64,000 nucleotides of DNA from Undaria pinnatifida (Eukaryota; Sar; Phaeophyceae; Laminariales; Alariaceae). The notes under the pieces were generated by a model that saw only the letters and a program-made list of their open reading frames with translations, searched no databases and was not told the origin of the DNA. A program made the translations under genes and the position numbers. The stretch covers positions 7,620,805 through 7,684,804 of the forward strand of contig JABAKD010000030.1 of NCBI GenBank assembly GCA_012845835.1, given 5' to 3'. Positions 1 through 10,288 of this stretch are shown one piece after another; position 1 is the stretch's first letter, and every line of letters begins with the position of its first letter.

Positions 1-4
1 CGCC

Positions 5-205
5 GTGCGGGTAATGCACCCAGCGGGACGAAACACTCGGATAATCGATCCCGATGGGGATGATAGGCCTCACTACGAGAGCAGCAACAACATGCCAGAC
101 CTCACAGACCGCCTGCACGAGGCAAAATCGTCGCCGGAGGCAAACCGAGAACTTATGGTGCGAATTCGACAATCCAACATTAAACTGGGAGATTCCCGAA
201 TCAAG
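5..205 (+). CDS. Candidate exon, unrecognised protein (partial)
   Basis: The frame is open for 67 codons from the window edge and then meets a plausible donor (AAG|GTGATT). The peptide is charged and coding-like, with a stretch reading PDLTDRLHEAKSSPEANREL. I do not recognise a family. It may be an exon of a plus-strand gene that also includes the candidate exons at 756-925, 1770-1924, 2922-3306 and 3554-3679. Its donor is phase 0 while the 756 acceptor needs phase 1, so the two are not directly joined. Evidence is only an open frame plus one splice site. Confidence 0.25.
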
Positions 206-755
206 GTGATTGCTTTTGGTTTAAATCCGGAATTGTCGAGGACCTTTATATTGCATTGAGTAACTAGAACGCTTTTGGGGTGTTGGCAGGAGAGACTCTA
301 GAGCAAACTCTAGGGGTTTTCTTGAAACGTACTTCGTATTGTTTTATCGGTCAGTTGGACTTCATGGGGGGCGTCTTGCTTCCCCACGCTCTCCTGCTAT
401 TAACTTTGTTGCAAACACACCCTGCCAGGCGCACCTCTAGCGTATTCCTACAGTACGTACTGTGCTTCCGTGGTGGAGGTTGTCCGCATAAAAAAATAAT
501 CGAATTATCCCGCAACACTGACGGATGAACGGGTTTATAGACTTCCGTGCGATTTTCGTCAAACATTTTTTTGGAGTGTTTAGAAGTTTGATCCATCGCA
601 TTGCCCTATCATATCCCGCGACGAACAAATTGACTGAACCTCTACGCATCGCGTCGCCCCGTTCTTCGTCACGAGTAGCGTGGACTAAGGCAGACCACGA
701 ACGAATCATACCACGCATGATTTGCCCCGACTCGTTATACTATTTCCTTTAATAG

Positions 756-925
756 AACGCCAACACCAACGTCCCCTTGGCATGCAGACGCTAACGACCA
801 CACAGCACGACTCAATGGATGGAGTGGTGGAGGCAACTAGCAAAATGGAGCCCGGATTCAACGCGAGAGCTAAACAGGACCCGCGATATTCTAGCATTAT
901 TCTCGGAGACGGAGGCGGAGGCCAG
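756..925 (+). CDS. Candidate exon, unrecognised protein
   Basis: A strong acceptor (pyrimidine tract then TTTAATAG|AAC) opens a frame of 2 nt plus 56 codons, ending at CAG|GTATAT. The peptide is hydrophilic and ends with a Gly-rich run (LGDGGGGQ). No family is recognised. Downstream, 990-1300 contains an approximate direct repeat rather than obvious coding sequence. Confidence 0.25.
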
Positions 926-989
926 GTATATGCCGCAAAAACCGTAGTTCAGCTACCACTCTTTCTATGCGAGGGTGGGGCTACCACGT

Positions 990-1300
990 ATCTAGGTAAA
1001 GGCTTTGGAAACAAGAAAATAGGCATGGCGTTGTGCTTTGCTATTCGCACTGGTAACCCTTGGGGTTCAAAACCGCAAGCATAACAATCGAGATGCGTGG
1101 TCTTTTCCACGACCAATGCCAGTACGCAGCAGGACGAGTAGTCCCATACTGTGTGCTAACACGTACGTACGTAAAGGCTTTTGGGAACAGAACACAGACA
1201 TGGCGTTGGGGTTACTGTTCACATCAACCCTGTTGGAGCCCACAGGCGCAACAAATACCGAGATGCGCGGTCTCTCAACCGTTTAGTGCGAACATGCAGC
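990..1300. repeat. Diverged direct repeat, period about 180 bp
   Basis: The segment around 995-1125 (starting near GTAAAGGCTTTGGAAAC) recurs at about 1170-1300 (GTAAAGGCTTTTGGGAAC), including a shared later motif (GAGATGCG followed by GGTCT). The copies are clearly diverged. This probably inflates short open frames in the region. Confidence 0.5.
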
Positions 1301-1769
1301 GGCATGAGTAGTGCTATGCTGCGCGTGAGTCGTGCAGCTCCTTGGATTGCAGTCCGGAACGCCAAATAACCACCTCCTAAGCCCACGGAACGAAAATTAA
1401 CCACCCCCTTCACCCACCCACCAGCCCGCTTTTTTCATTACATTTCTAAGCTGATTGTCTTGACGTCGGAGAGAGTGCAACCGTTTTATCGACACTGAGT
1501 CTATGGACACACTTCGAAAATCATCCAAGGGGGTGCGTTATGGTGCGTGCTCTACCGGTGAACTTGTTCCGCAGTGTTTTTCCCCAACCGGCGTGCGTCT
1601 CTCTCGTCGTTTCTCTCTCCCTCCCGTATTTGGCAGTGGACGACATCCGGCACAATGCCAAACTGGTACGCTCCTGAAACGTACACAAGAGAAGCGACTC
1701 CCGAGAACAGGGCTCGCTAAGGGTTTTGGTGAACGCTGCTCACTGTGCGGGGCGTGCTAAGGGCGCGGT

Positions 1770-2261
1770 GTGGTGCACGCTGCATTTTCTGCGCTTGCCT
1801 GCGCTGCCAAGCTGTCACGGAGAGCGAACATGACTGCTCCGATGAAGGACAGGGCCACTGAGATAGCAGTACTTATTGAGGAAACTGCTGTCAATATTGT
1901 TGCACATACCAATCTGGACGGAAACGTAAGGACCGTTTGGATTTCATGTTTATACGCCATCGACCCCTACGTTATTTTCCAGAGTGGTGTCTGCCAACTT
2001 ACTTGGTGTAAGAAAAGGGCAGCGTCGAAAAAGAAAGGCGAGTGCCTTGTAGTGAGAGAGTTAGAGGTGGCGCTGCTAGATCTTGATTTCGTCGGGCGAC
2101 GGGGCCGTCCATGGTTTCAAGCAGAGTACGTAGTGTTGGACGCTGCGGGGGAGCTCAATGCGGACCGGAGATGGTCACACCCACTCAGCACTTGCAGCGG
2201 CTGCAAAAAAAACACTAACCGACGGGGTACCAATAGTTTTTATGTCATTTTTGTGACTTGA
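1770..2261 (+). CDS. Unrecognised open frame, 163 codons, possibly exon 1770-1924
   Basis: This is the longest plus-strand frame in the first 10 kb. A donor-like GGAAAC|GTAAGG at 1924/1925 could end an exon after a coding-like stretch (TEIAVLIEETAVNIVAHTN). The frame nevertheless stays open to 2261 with further charged sequence. There are no domains, signal peptide or membrane segments that I recognise. It is either an exon of the candidate plus-strand gene or chance. Confidence 0.25.
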   Translation: MVHAAFSALACAAKLSRRANMTAPMKDRATEIAVLIEETAVNIVAHTNLDGNVRTVWISCLYAIDPYVIFQSGVCQLTWCKKRAASKKKGECLVVRELEVALLDLDFVGRRGRPWFQAEYVVLDAAGELNADRRWSHPLSTCSGCKKNTNRRGTNSFYVIFVT

Positions 2262-2279
2262 CAGTGCGCAGCATGAGCT

Positions 2280-2945
2280 TCAACATCGATCAACCGTAAA
2301 CATTTTCCAGGGTGGAAGAGGAAGAAGACCAAAGAAAACCTTGGATTCTGGATATCTGGATTTTTGGTACGGGAAAAACCACATCAGTGTAGCAATACCG
2401 ACAACACCTACCTCGCGAATGCCACAGAGAGAAACGTTCAGGCCATACGATGCAAGTGAACCGACCTTTCGCGAGCTAACCGCTGTAGTAAATACTACAA
2501 AAAAGGGCTCATAATATAGCACTGAATATAGTATTTTGTAGATCGTCTCATCTTTCACGCCGTTAAAGCTCGCTCGCCCAATAACAATCTCCAACCGTAG
2601 CAGGTTCGGGGTCGAGGGATATTTTATTTGATGCGCGAGCATAACGATAGGCTCTGTTGGCCCTAAGATAGTCGCTACCGCTTGTACGTTCACGTTCGCC
2701 CTCCGACAAGAGTGTAACACAATCTTCCACGCCGATCGCTCGCAAAACCATTCCCAGAAAATATACGAGAGAACTATGGGAAACCCATCAAAAACGAACC
2801 TCTCCACGAAGTCTACCTGCCTTCTGTGAGTTTCTTTGTGTGTTTGACATCCGACAATGTTCAGCAAGAGCTTCAACGTCGTTAGCCCATCAACACTCCC
2901 AGAACGAAGGAGACAACCTAATATACTCTTTACTATATCGACCAA
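2280..2945 (-). CDS. Unrecognised 221-codon open frame, possibly chance
   Basis: This open frame has no recognisable domain. It is rich in hydrophobic residues and Val/Ile. It lies antisense to the interval between two plus-strand candidate exons and downstream of the LRR gene. At this base composition one such frame per window is not very surprising. A short Leu-rich stretch (GLTTLKLLLNIVG) near its start resembles an LRR but lacks the 84-nt exon form of the repeats upstream. Confidence 0.15.
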   Translation of the reverse strand: MVDIVKSILGCLLRSGSVDGLTTLKLLLNIVGCQTHKETHRRQVDFVERFVFDGFPIVLSYIFWEWFCERSAWKIVLHSCRRANVNVQAVATILGPTEPIVMLAHQIKYPSTPNLLRLEIVIGRASFNGVKDETIYKILYSVLYYEPFFVVFTTAVSSRKVGSLASYGLNVSLCGIREVGVVGIATLMWFFPYQKSRYPESKVFFGLLPLPPWKMFTVDRC

Positions 2946-3306
2946 AACGAAGTCTTAGAAAGCAGTGCACGCGTCTCTTATCACCCCGTACGCAGTTTAC
3001 TACTGCTTCGAAGTATACTCGTAGGTGGTGCCAAGGCGGCTAAAAGGGTAAGTAGAGCCCGTCGTGCCAGGGTTGTTCGCGCCGAATGCTTTCCTTCGCG
3101 TTGCGCTTGTTCCAGCCGACGCGGATTTTCTCACACACCTCCGATCCGATTGCGTTCTTCCGTAGACTTTGGTGCGATGGTTGTTGGGAACGAGGGACGC
3201 CGAGGGCGCGAGATCAGAGATAGTCGGGGTCCGGACGGCTCAATCGGGTCCCAATGTATAGAGAGCGACCAAACCGACACGGAAGGCGATCTTATCAAGA
3301 ACCTAG
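2922..3306 (+). CDS. Candidate exon, unrecognised basic protein
   Basis: The frame is open from 2922 (after a TAA) to a donor at 3306/3307 (CTAG|GTAACG), 128 codons plus 1 nt, although the first ATG is only at 3177. The peptide has an Arg/Ala-rich stretch (AKAAKRVSRARRARVVRAE) and an acidic end (ESDQTDTEGDLIKN). The frame stops soon after the donor, which fits an exon end. No family is recognised. Confidence 0.3.
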
Positions 3307-3553
3307 GTAACGCGTGCAGCAGGTGATACGAGTGTGACCATTCCTTTCGCGTGTTACATAACTCCTTGGTCCGGGCACATCTGCTATGCCAGTATAACCC
3401 AGCAGCACGGTCTGCTCTGCGTGTGGTAGATGCTTTTATCGTCGTTTATTTTCAACGTTTTCTTCATACTAAAGGACCAAAGGCGCTCACATATTAACGT
3501 GTTACGGGGGAGTATCATCGCCTTGTTGTTCGACATACTTCTTCATTCTACAG

Positions 3554-3679
3554 GAACCCACTTGGAGTCTTTCGCTGGGTGACCCTTTCGAACTGAACCC
3601 CCAGGCTCAAACTTGCGTCGGGGTGCTCTTTGGAGTTGAATATTCTATGGCTATAGGTCTCGGGAACGACAAGCAATAG
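3554..3679 (+). CDS. Candidate terminal exon, unrecognised protein
   Basis: There is an excellent acceptor (TTCTTCATTCTACAG|GAACCC). The frame read from the first base is open for 41 codons and ends at TAG 3677-3679; the peptide (DPFELNPQAQTCVGVLFGVE) looks coding. This phase (0) does not match the phase-1 donor at 3306, which would stop after nine codons here, so an exon may be missing between them. The LRR gene on the other strand ends nearby, making the two convergent. Confidence 0.3.
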   Translation, partial: EPTWSLSLGDPFELNPQAQTCVGVLFGVEYSMAIGLGNDKQ

Positions 3680-3739
3680 ACCGACGTGCAGTTGGTGTGA
3701 AGGCAAAACATGAAAACATTTGTTTCGGTGTTGACTCAC

Positions 3740-6700
3740 TTGAGGTGTCTCAACGACACGTTCTGGGCAAGCCCTTCCGCGATAGCTATTCCTCCGTCGT
3801 CGGATATGTCGTTAGCTTCCAAGCTTTTTAACACATGGAGGACGATACAAAAACCGTCGACGATGCACATTCCGATATTTTCAGACGGGTGGGGGCGGCG
3901 CAGCAGGAATTATATGTCAGTTCTAGGCGACGACCTTAGAATACGGGCCAATCTTGGGGCTCGGTCTACGTGCGAATTGCAACGCTGAAACACTTGGAGA
4001 ATTAGCCTTTGGATAACTCGACCCAAAGCAGAAGACGCTCATGCTGCCGGGTAAAATGATAAAAGCGTTAAACACTTCAAGAAATTTCGAAGACAGAACA
4101 CAACAACGCCAAAATGAGACACGATGGGCGTTCGAGAAACGTGCGCTGGAAAATAAAGACGACGGGGGCTGCTTATTGCCACCCTGTTCGGCTCGCATTA
4201 GTGGCCAACGGCCGTCCAGCGCTCACGAATCCTGAACACCTCTCCGCTCCCTCTGCACAAACTACGTACAATGCTATAAACGAGAAGCATGCCTATATGT
4301 GCGCTTTTGAACTGAACTGTCGGCAACAGACATGACCCTCACGTACACTGACAGCTCCGGACGTGTAAGACTGAAAATACCTCCGATCGGCACTGCTAGT
4401 ATTTACAAGCAAGAACCCTACTTAAAATGCCCCGTGAAATATCCATTTCTCCCCGCGCTAAGTAACCGTCCATCCATACGGCCGGGGGCACTCACTCCAG
4501 ATAGGCCAGCGTGGTGTTGACCTTCAAAGCATCCGCCAGGGCCACAGCGCCGCCATTTCCTATGCGGTTGGACCCGAGTCTGGTCTAACAGGGAGACGGG
4601 ATTCAATCGATCGATAAGTTATGAAAAAACGCCCACGGCCACTTATCATCTGGTCTGGGTAGGAATCAGTGGTCTTGACGGTGCCACACAAGCAGCGGGT
4701 GGGTGTTTTGTTTTATTCTGCGATGGACTGCCCCCCCCCCCGGTTATAAGGGAAGGTATATACGTATATCCTGAAGGGGTTATACCCCTTTGCTACTTCC
4801 GCAAAAGTAGTAGGTAGGTCCTCTGATGAAGACGGTCTTTGAGAGGCTAGCGCGGAGCCGTTTTCAGACAGCTCAGCTCGACCAGCACTAATGATGAGGA
4901 TGCTGTGTATGTAGGACCGTCGCGTCAAAGTTTATACCTTAGCGATCTACGACCAAGATAGTATAGGATACATCAGGACAATGTAACGAGAGTGGAGTTT
5001 CCAAAGGAGCTTTAAAACCAAGTGTTGGGGTCCAGTCCTCGAAGGGTTACGCTGCTATACATGCTCACATAAGCTGTCGGATGAAGAAATTTCCTCGTAG
5101 AGCGTCCGCCAAAGCGTTGGAACCCTTCGTCCCAACGGCGTTTTTCTTTAAGCTGCATGGGCCACGCGATGCGACAAGCAAGCGGGAAAAAGCAGCAGCA
5201 GGATACCTTCATCCCTTGCACTACTATTGCCGTGCTTACTTTCCGCACAAACAAACGGTGGACGCGGCCACGGTTGTCAAAGGCTAAAAATGGCAAAGTA
5301 TCTTTCGGAGCGGTTAGACGGCCTCGCCATCGTTCCACGCCCACAGCGAAGGCGGCGCTTGCTTTGAATGTAGAAATTCATACGCGAGGTCCGCGACATT
5401 AATTACATTATTTGCTGACGTGTACGATCTAAGTTATTGCTATATGTTGATGATTACTGCAGCAGAGGTTCCGCTACAGTGCCGGTTGAGTATTGCTAGT
5501 TGCCCTATATAATGCCTGTGAAGTCGCTTAACACAGATGGGGAACAACCAGTGCGGCTCTATAGGGGGACGACAATTGTACTACTGTGAAAAACACTAAA
5601 TGACTGTACGTACTCGACGCGCGCCAAGGATTCAACATTGTCTTATTTGAAAGACATAGCGTAAGGTATTTCTACTGCTACTGCTGGAAGTATATGCCGC
5701 GATGCCACGGTGTCAAGCGCTCGTCCAATTGTCCAACAACAACAACAAAATGCAACACTGGGGAACGGAACACCAACACTATTCACTGGCGCTGCACCCG
5801 GGAATCTGGGCTTGTGGAGCGGTATTGAACATTTATGTATAGGAGGCGTGTTTGGTTAGGGGACACATACTGGAGAGAGCGAGTGTGGTTGAGGTTGAAC
5901 TTACTCCCAGGGGGAGAACAACGACACGACGGGTATTCTATGCGAATCGTACGGCAGAATACAGAAACTGGTAAATAGAGAAAGCTGTATCGCGAGCTAC
6001 GGGATTGTTTGACGCAGTTTTTTGAAACCAAACAATAGTTCAGAAGTTCTATATACGTGCATTTTCTGCATATCTTCACCAGCGGGAGGCACTCACTTTA
6101 AGTGGCTTAAGAGTGGGTGCGGCCGTATCGCACGAGAAATTGCCGTTGCCCCTTCCACCCCGATGCTGCAAAATGTCAAGCTGGGCGTTTTAAAACATTA
6201 TGACGGCACGGTTAAGGGTGGGATGAAGTTCTTGACGCGCCTCTCATATTTGACGAAACGGATGGGAGTGACGTTTCGTGATAACTGTACTTTGTATCAG
6301 GTTAACCGCTTGAAACTGGACAGAGGATCTTATCAGCGTTAGTGTTACGTTTTACAGGGACACGAGCGTTTGTTCAACACGGGACGGAACTATGTGCTGT
6401 GCTGTACATTGCCGGAAGGCAAACGAAAGAGTGTAATGGAACCAGGTGTTTTAATTGACCGCATAATATAAACTACATTCAAACGAGTGACACGAGCTCC
6501 TGAGCTGTGTGGGACACGTTGACATGACCTTTGCAACACGATAATACAGCTCGCTCCCCTCGTTGCAATATGTTACCATGAACAAACTGAAACACGGAGA
6601 TGGGCTTTCCTTCGGACAACAATTTTTTCAGTCGGTGCTTTCTAGCATCCCCTCGACCAACTCACTCACTCTAGTTGTTGCAAGGTCTTGTTTGCAGCCA

Positions 6701-9223
6701 GCCCGGACGCCAAGTACTCAGCCCCTTCGTCGCGGATCCCACAGTTGAAGAATCTGACCGGTCCAGATCAAGAGAAAACGCCGCATGCACGACAACGGTG
6801 TGAAGGCCGAATCTCTGTTTTTTTCCTCGGGGACATAATCGGCAACCGATTGAGAAGCTCGCTGCGTTTGTTGGCTGGCACATGCCGGCACCGGGTTTCG
6901 ACCCCGGAAGCCGATTGCCTGGTTATGTATTTCTAGTCGAACCGTTTCCGACGATGGGCATCACCACGCTTCAAACATTTTAGAACTGCAAGCTCGTTCT
7001 GTTCACAAACCATTTCAAACCATTTCAAGACTCGGGCTTACCACTCCATAATGTATCCTATACTGCAGCTGCCGTTAAGAGATGCTTTGCAGGATCTGTG
7101 GAGTACATAATATCTAACCCAGGACACATGAGCTAGACCATTCATATCGTACGGCTCACACCGGACAACATGAACTAGACAATACAGATCTTCCCTGAAA
7201 AATCTAGATCATAGGTGGGGAATCGATGACCTGTCCGACGTGTGAGACATTTGGAATTAGTCTTGAGTGAGATCCTTTTAGGAGCTGGAAAAAGGTTCAG
7301 CCACAAGAGATACCGCGTGCTGGGGGTATGCATCATCGCTACTTACAGGCCAGATCGTATGCCCCTGGCCACCCTTTGGGAAGAGGCGACACGGTGCCAA
7401 GTGCACGCTTTTCAAGAGAGTAGAATGGCCACATTTCGTTTCAAGTATCTAGTTTTGGTGGTGATCGACGTTAAGATACTCGATTTATGTCGTAACACTC
7501 CGTCGTTCGCTAAAATTCATGTATAGAAACTTTTGGGATCAACGAAGTCTCTTTGCTGCGATCAGCAAGAGACTCTCACCAAGGCTACCACCCCCTCGTC
7601 GATTCGCCTGTGATCAACGCGGCACCTCGTACGAGTTCTATAATCTCTTAGTCCATAAAACAGGAATATGTCTCCAACCTCAAACCCGGGGACACATTTC
7701 TTGCGTCCCCGCCTTTTGGTTCCAATATCACTCTCGGATCGAACTACGCTCGAGATATTGTCGATGGGGAAAACAGTAGTTGTATTTGCATTTATCGTGA
7801 CCGCAACAGAGCACCCACGTTAGTTGCCGTAATGCGGAGGTTACCCTCAACACCTCTCCCAGGGCACGAGCTGCATCCTGTTGCAGTTCCCGCCCCCCCA
7901 AGAAAAGCTTGGTGACCGTGCGATTGACAGCAAGAGCCTCGGCAACCTGCTCAATAGAGTCCGCCGAAATCTTCTCGCATAGGAGGGTCACCTGTTTTTT
8001 TATTCAACACGTATGGTTTAACCCCTTGAGAGCCTTAGACACTATTTTTATGACAAACTTCTTGGACTTCGTGTGAATCTCTTATTAAAGTTCCAAAAGG
8101 GTTAATGTGTTAAAGTTATGCAGGCTATTGACAGCGATTACCTCGCCGCGCTTTTCGTTGTTGCACGCGATATTGTATACGCGTGACGGTATCCACAACA
8201 AGAAAAACGACAGGCAAGATCGAATGAGGAAACACGTCCGTCTAGTCCATTGTCTGAAAGGTCGTCTTTTTTAATAGGTTTTTGTTTGGTGCCTCAGAGT
8301 CTGAATCGTAATTCACGTCCTCCTTTCTGCAAGCCCATTCCAGAGCACTTCGGTTTACATGCATGGTAGAAGGCATCGGGCAATGCGGATTACGGTGGTC
8401 CCACCACACTAACTCCAAGTAAATTTCGTCCACAAACCCGGACGCAGTTCTCAAGGGGGTTACTCCTTTAGGAACTGAAATTCGTTGTTGGGGACAAATC
8501 ACTAGCAATTAATGTGGAGTCATTGTTGCAGTGGTGGAAGGGTTGAAACAAAATAGTCTAAACTAACAGCACCGCCCGACCCCAACGAACCTCTACTCAC
8601 TGATACTCTGTTCATGTGGCATGTTGTTACCATCGGTTAACTACATCTCTCGCGCGCGAACTTTTTGCATTGACCTATTCACTATTTTTATCGTACCTCT
8701 TTGATATTTGTATCCTGAGCGATGAAGCTTCCGACGCCCTGAGCCCCCGTGTTGTTGAACATCACGGATAGCTTGTTCAACTTGAGCTTAGTCTTGCGGA
8801 CGCTCGCCAAGACGTCCTCGAGATCCTTCGGCCCAAGAGAGCTGGTAGATTTCAAATAAATGGGGGTCAGCGTACATTATCAAAGGGCCTGATTTGGTTA
8901 CTCAGTTTATGGAAAGACAGCTATCACAATGATGCATGTAACGATGCTTTGCCGTGTGCCGCTGTGTACTGCGAATAAAAAGCACAGAACGTGTTCAGCG
9001 ACGTCTACTGCCGGCAAGATGATGACCCAGACTGTCGTCAAACTTGAGGCACGTCTTCCAGATCAGTAGTTTCTTGTTGCAGATCAGAATGGTATTTTTG
9101 TGCTCACATGTGTCCAGAACTCAATAACAGCGTTTTATCGAGGCAGAGATGACGCGAATCTCCATCGTTGACGCCCTCCTCAAGTAGGGCGTCGACCACA
9201 ATCAGCTCTTCTTTTTTTTTCAT
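3740..9223 (-). CDS. Leucine-rich-repeat protein, RI/NLRC3-like, one repeat per 84-nt exon
   Basis: Eight minus-strand exons join in frame: 9223-9108, 8841-8697, 7991-7819, 6753-6670, 6180-6097, 5152-5069, 4579-4496 and 3823-3740 (284 codons plus 2 nt). The last five are each exactly 84 nt, start with one base that completes a split codon, and end with two bases before GTGAGT or GTGAGC. Each encodes one 28-residue repeat of the pattern LxxNxIGxxGAxALAxALxxN, for example LGSNRIGNGGAVALADAL (4579-4496). The first three exons carry more degenerate repeats. Such horseshoe LRRs usually bind proteins; NLRC3-type proteins act in innate sensing, but no NACHT, NB-ARC or Roc domain was found, so function is unknown. 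An ATG at 9223 directly follows a CAG acceptor-like site; an in-frame ATG at 9268 is the alternative start. The 3' end is open: unspliced reading past 3740 hits TGA at once. Confidence 0.85.
8242..8508 (-). other. Open frame inside LRR intron, probably non-coding
   Basis: An 88-codon minus-strand frame lies between LRR exons at 8697 and 7991. Those two exons already join perfectly in phase, so this frame is not needed. It has no LRR pattern and no recognised domain. It could be a relic insertion or chance. Confidence 0.1.
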
Positions 9224-10288
9224 CTGTGGGTTACGAAAGCACGCTTTTTCAGTGATACGCTCTGCTCCCATCTCGACACAAACAACGCGGCACATGACCA
9301 CTGACCAAGCAAACATGCGTGCGTGCAAGCTTAGCGCAAGCCCCTGCTTCAGTCCAAAATTTGATCATATTGCAAGCACTGAAACCAGCAGGTTGCGATT
9401 GCCACAATAGGTCGGTTTGCTGAGCACGATGCATGTCGACTATGGCTGTGACGCCACATGTTGTACAGCTAGCAGTGCAACACAACACGTTCGTGAAACG
9501 CCACATACTACGTGTTGTACAGTAGTTGCCCATATAACACGCCGAGACGCGACATAATACTGCTTCACACTACTTTAGATATCGTAAATGGTTTGCGAAA
9601 AACGTGGCCTACTCGTACGCACGTACACATACTACTGACTGATACAAGAATATAAGTAGATCTACCGATCTGCTGCATTTCTCTTGACAATGTTTGAGAA
9701 GAACGAGTAGGGAGCGCATTGAGGTCTCACCATTACACTTTCGGGCGGGGATTCGCTCGCCATTCCTTCCTCCGTGCTGGGTTTGTTGCCCATACTGATC
9801 CAAGGCGTGAGCGACCAACGGACGACAAGCCGAACGTGGAGGTGCAGGAAGGAGCCTCAATCCTGAACCACAGTTCGGAGGCAACGCGTTACGGCCTACT
9901 GGTATCATATAGTCTAATATACGTTCTTCTGAGCCCGTACAGAAAAATAACGCTATAACGATGCGAATGCTGTGGCTCGATATGACTGGCTAGGCTGTTT
10001 CAGGCACCACCTGCTGGTACGTACTAAGATTCTAGATAAGTAGATACATCTATGTACGAGCAGACGGTACGTAATACACCGTACGCACCAGCGTGACACA
10101 TACGACCAGACGGCAAGAAAACCATGCAGAAACCGTACAGCAGCACATTTGTCATGTGGTTGGTCGAAAATATAAAAAATATGCCGTTTCACGTGAAACG
10201 CTCAAATAGTTTAATAGAAACGCCATTGTTCATGTGTGGTACTCCCGTTCAGGCCGACACTCACGTACGAGCACTACGGACCAGTATC
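9224..10288. promoter_or_regulatory. Divergent intergenic interval between LRR gene and dehydrogenase
   Basis: This roughly 1 kb interval separates the first visible LRR exon (minus) from the dehydrogenase start codon (plus). It must carry the plus-strand promoter and probably the minus-strand one, unless more LRR exons lie here. I see no unambiguous TATA box or initiator. Open frames here lack recognisable domains. The arrangement suggests a shared bidirectional promoter; this is inference. Confidence 0.4.

Noticed and set aside
6022-6342. 106-codon plus-strand open frame
   Set aside because: It overlaps antisense to a well-supported 84-nt LRR exon (6180-6097) and has no recognised domain.
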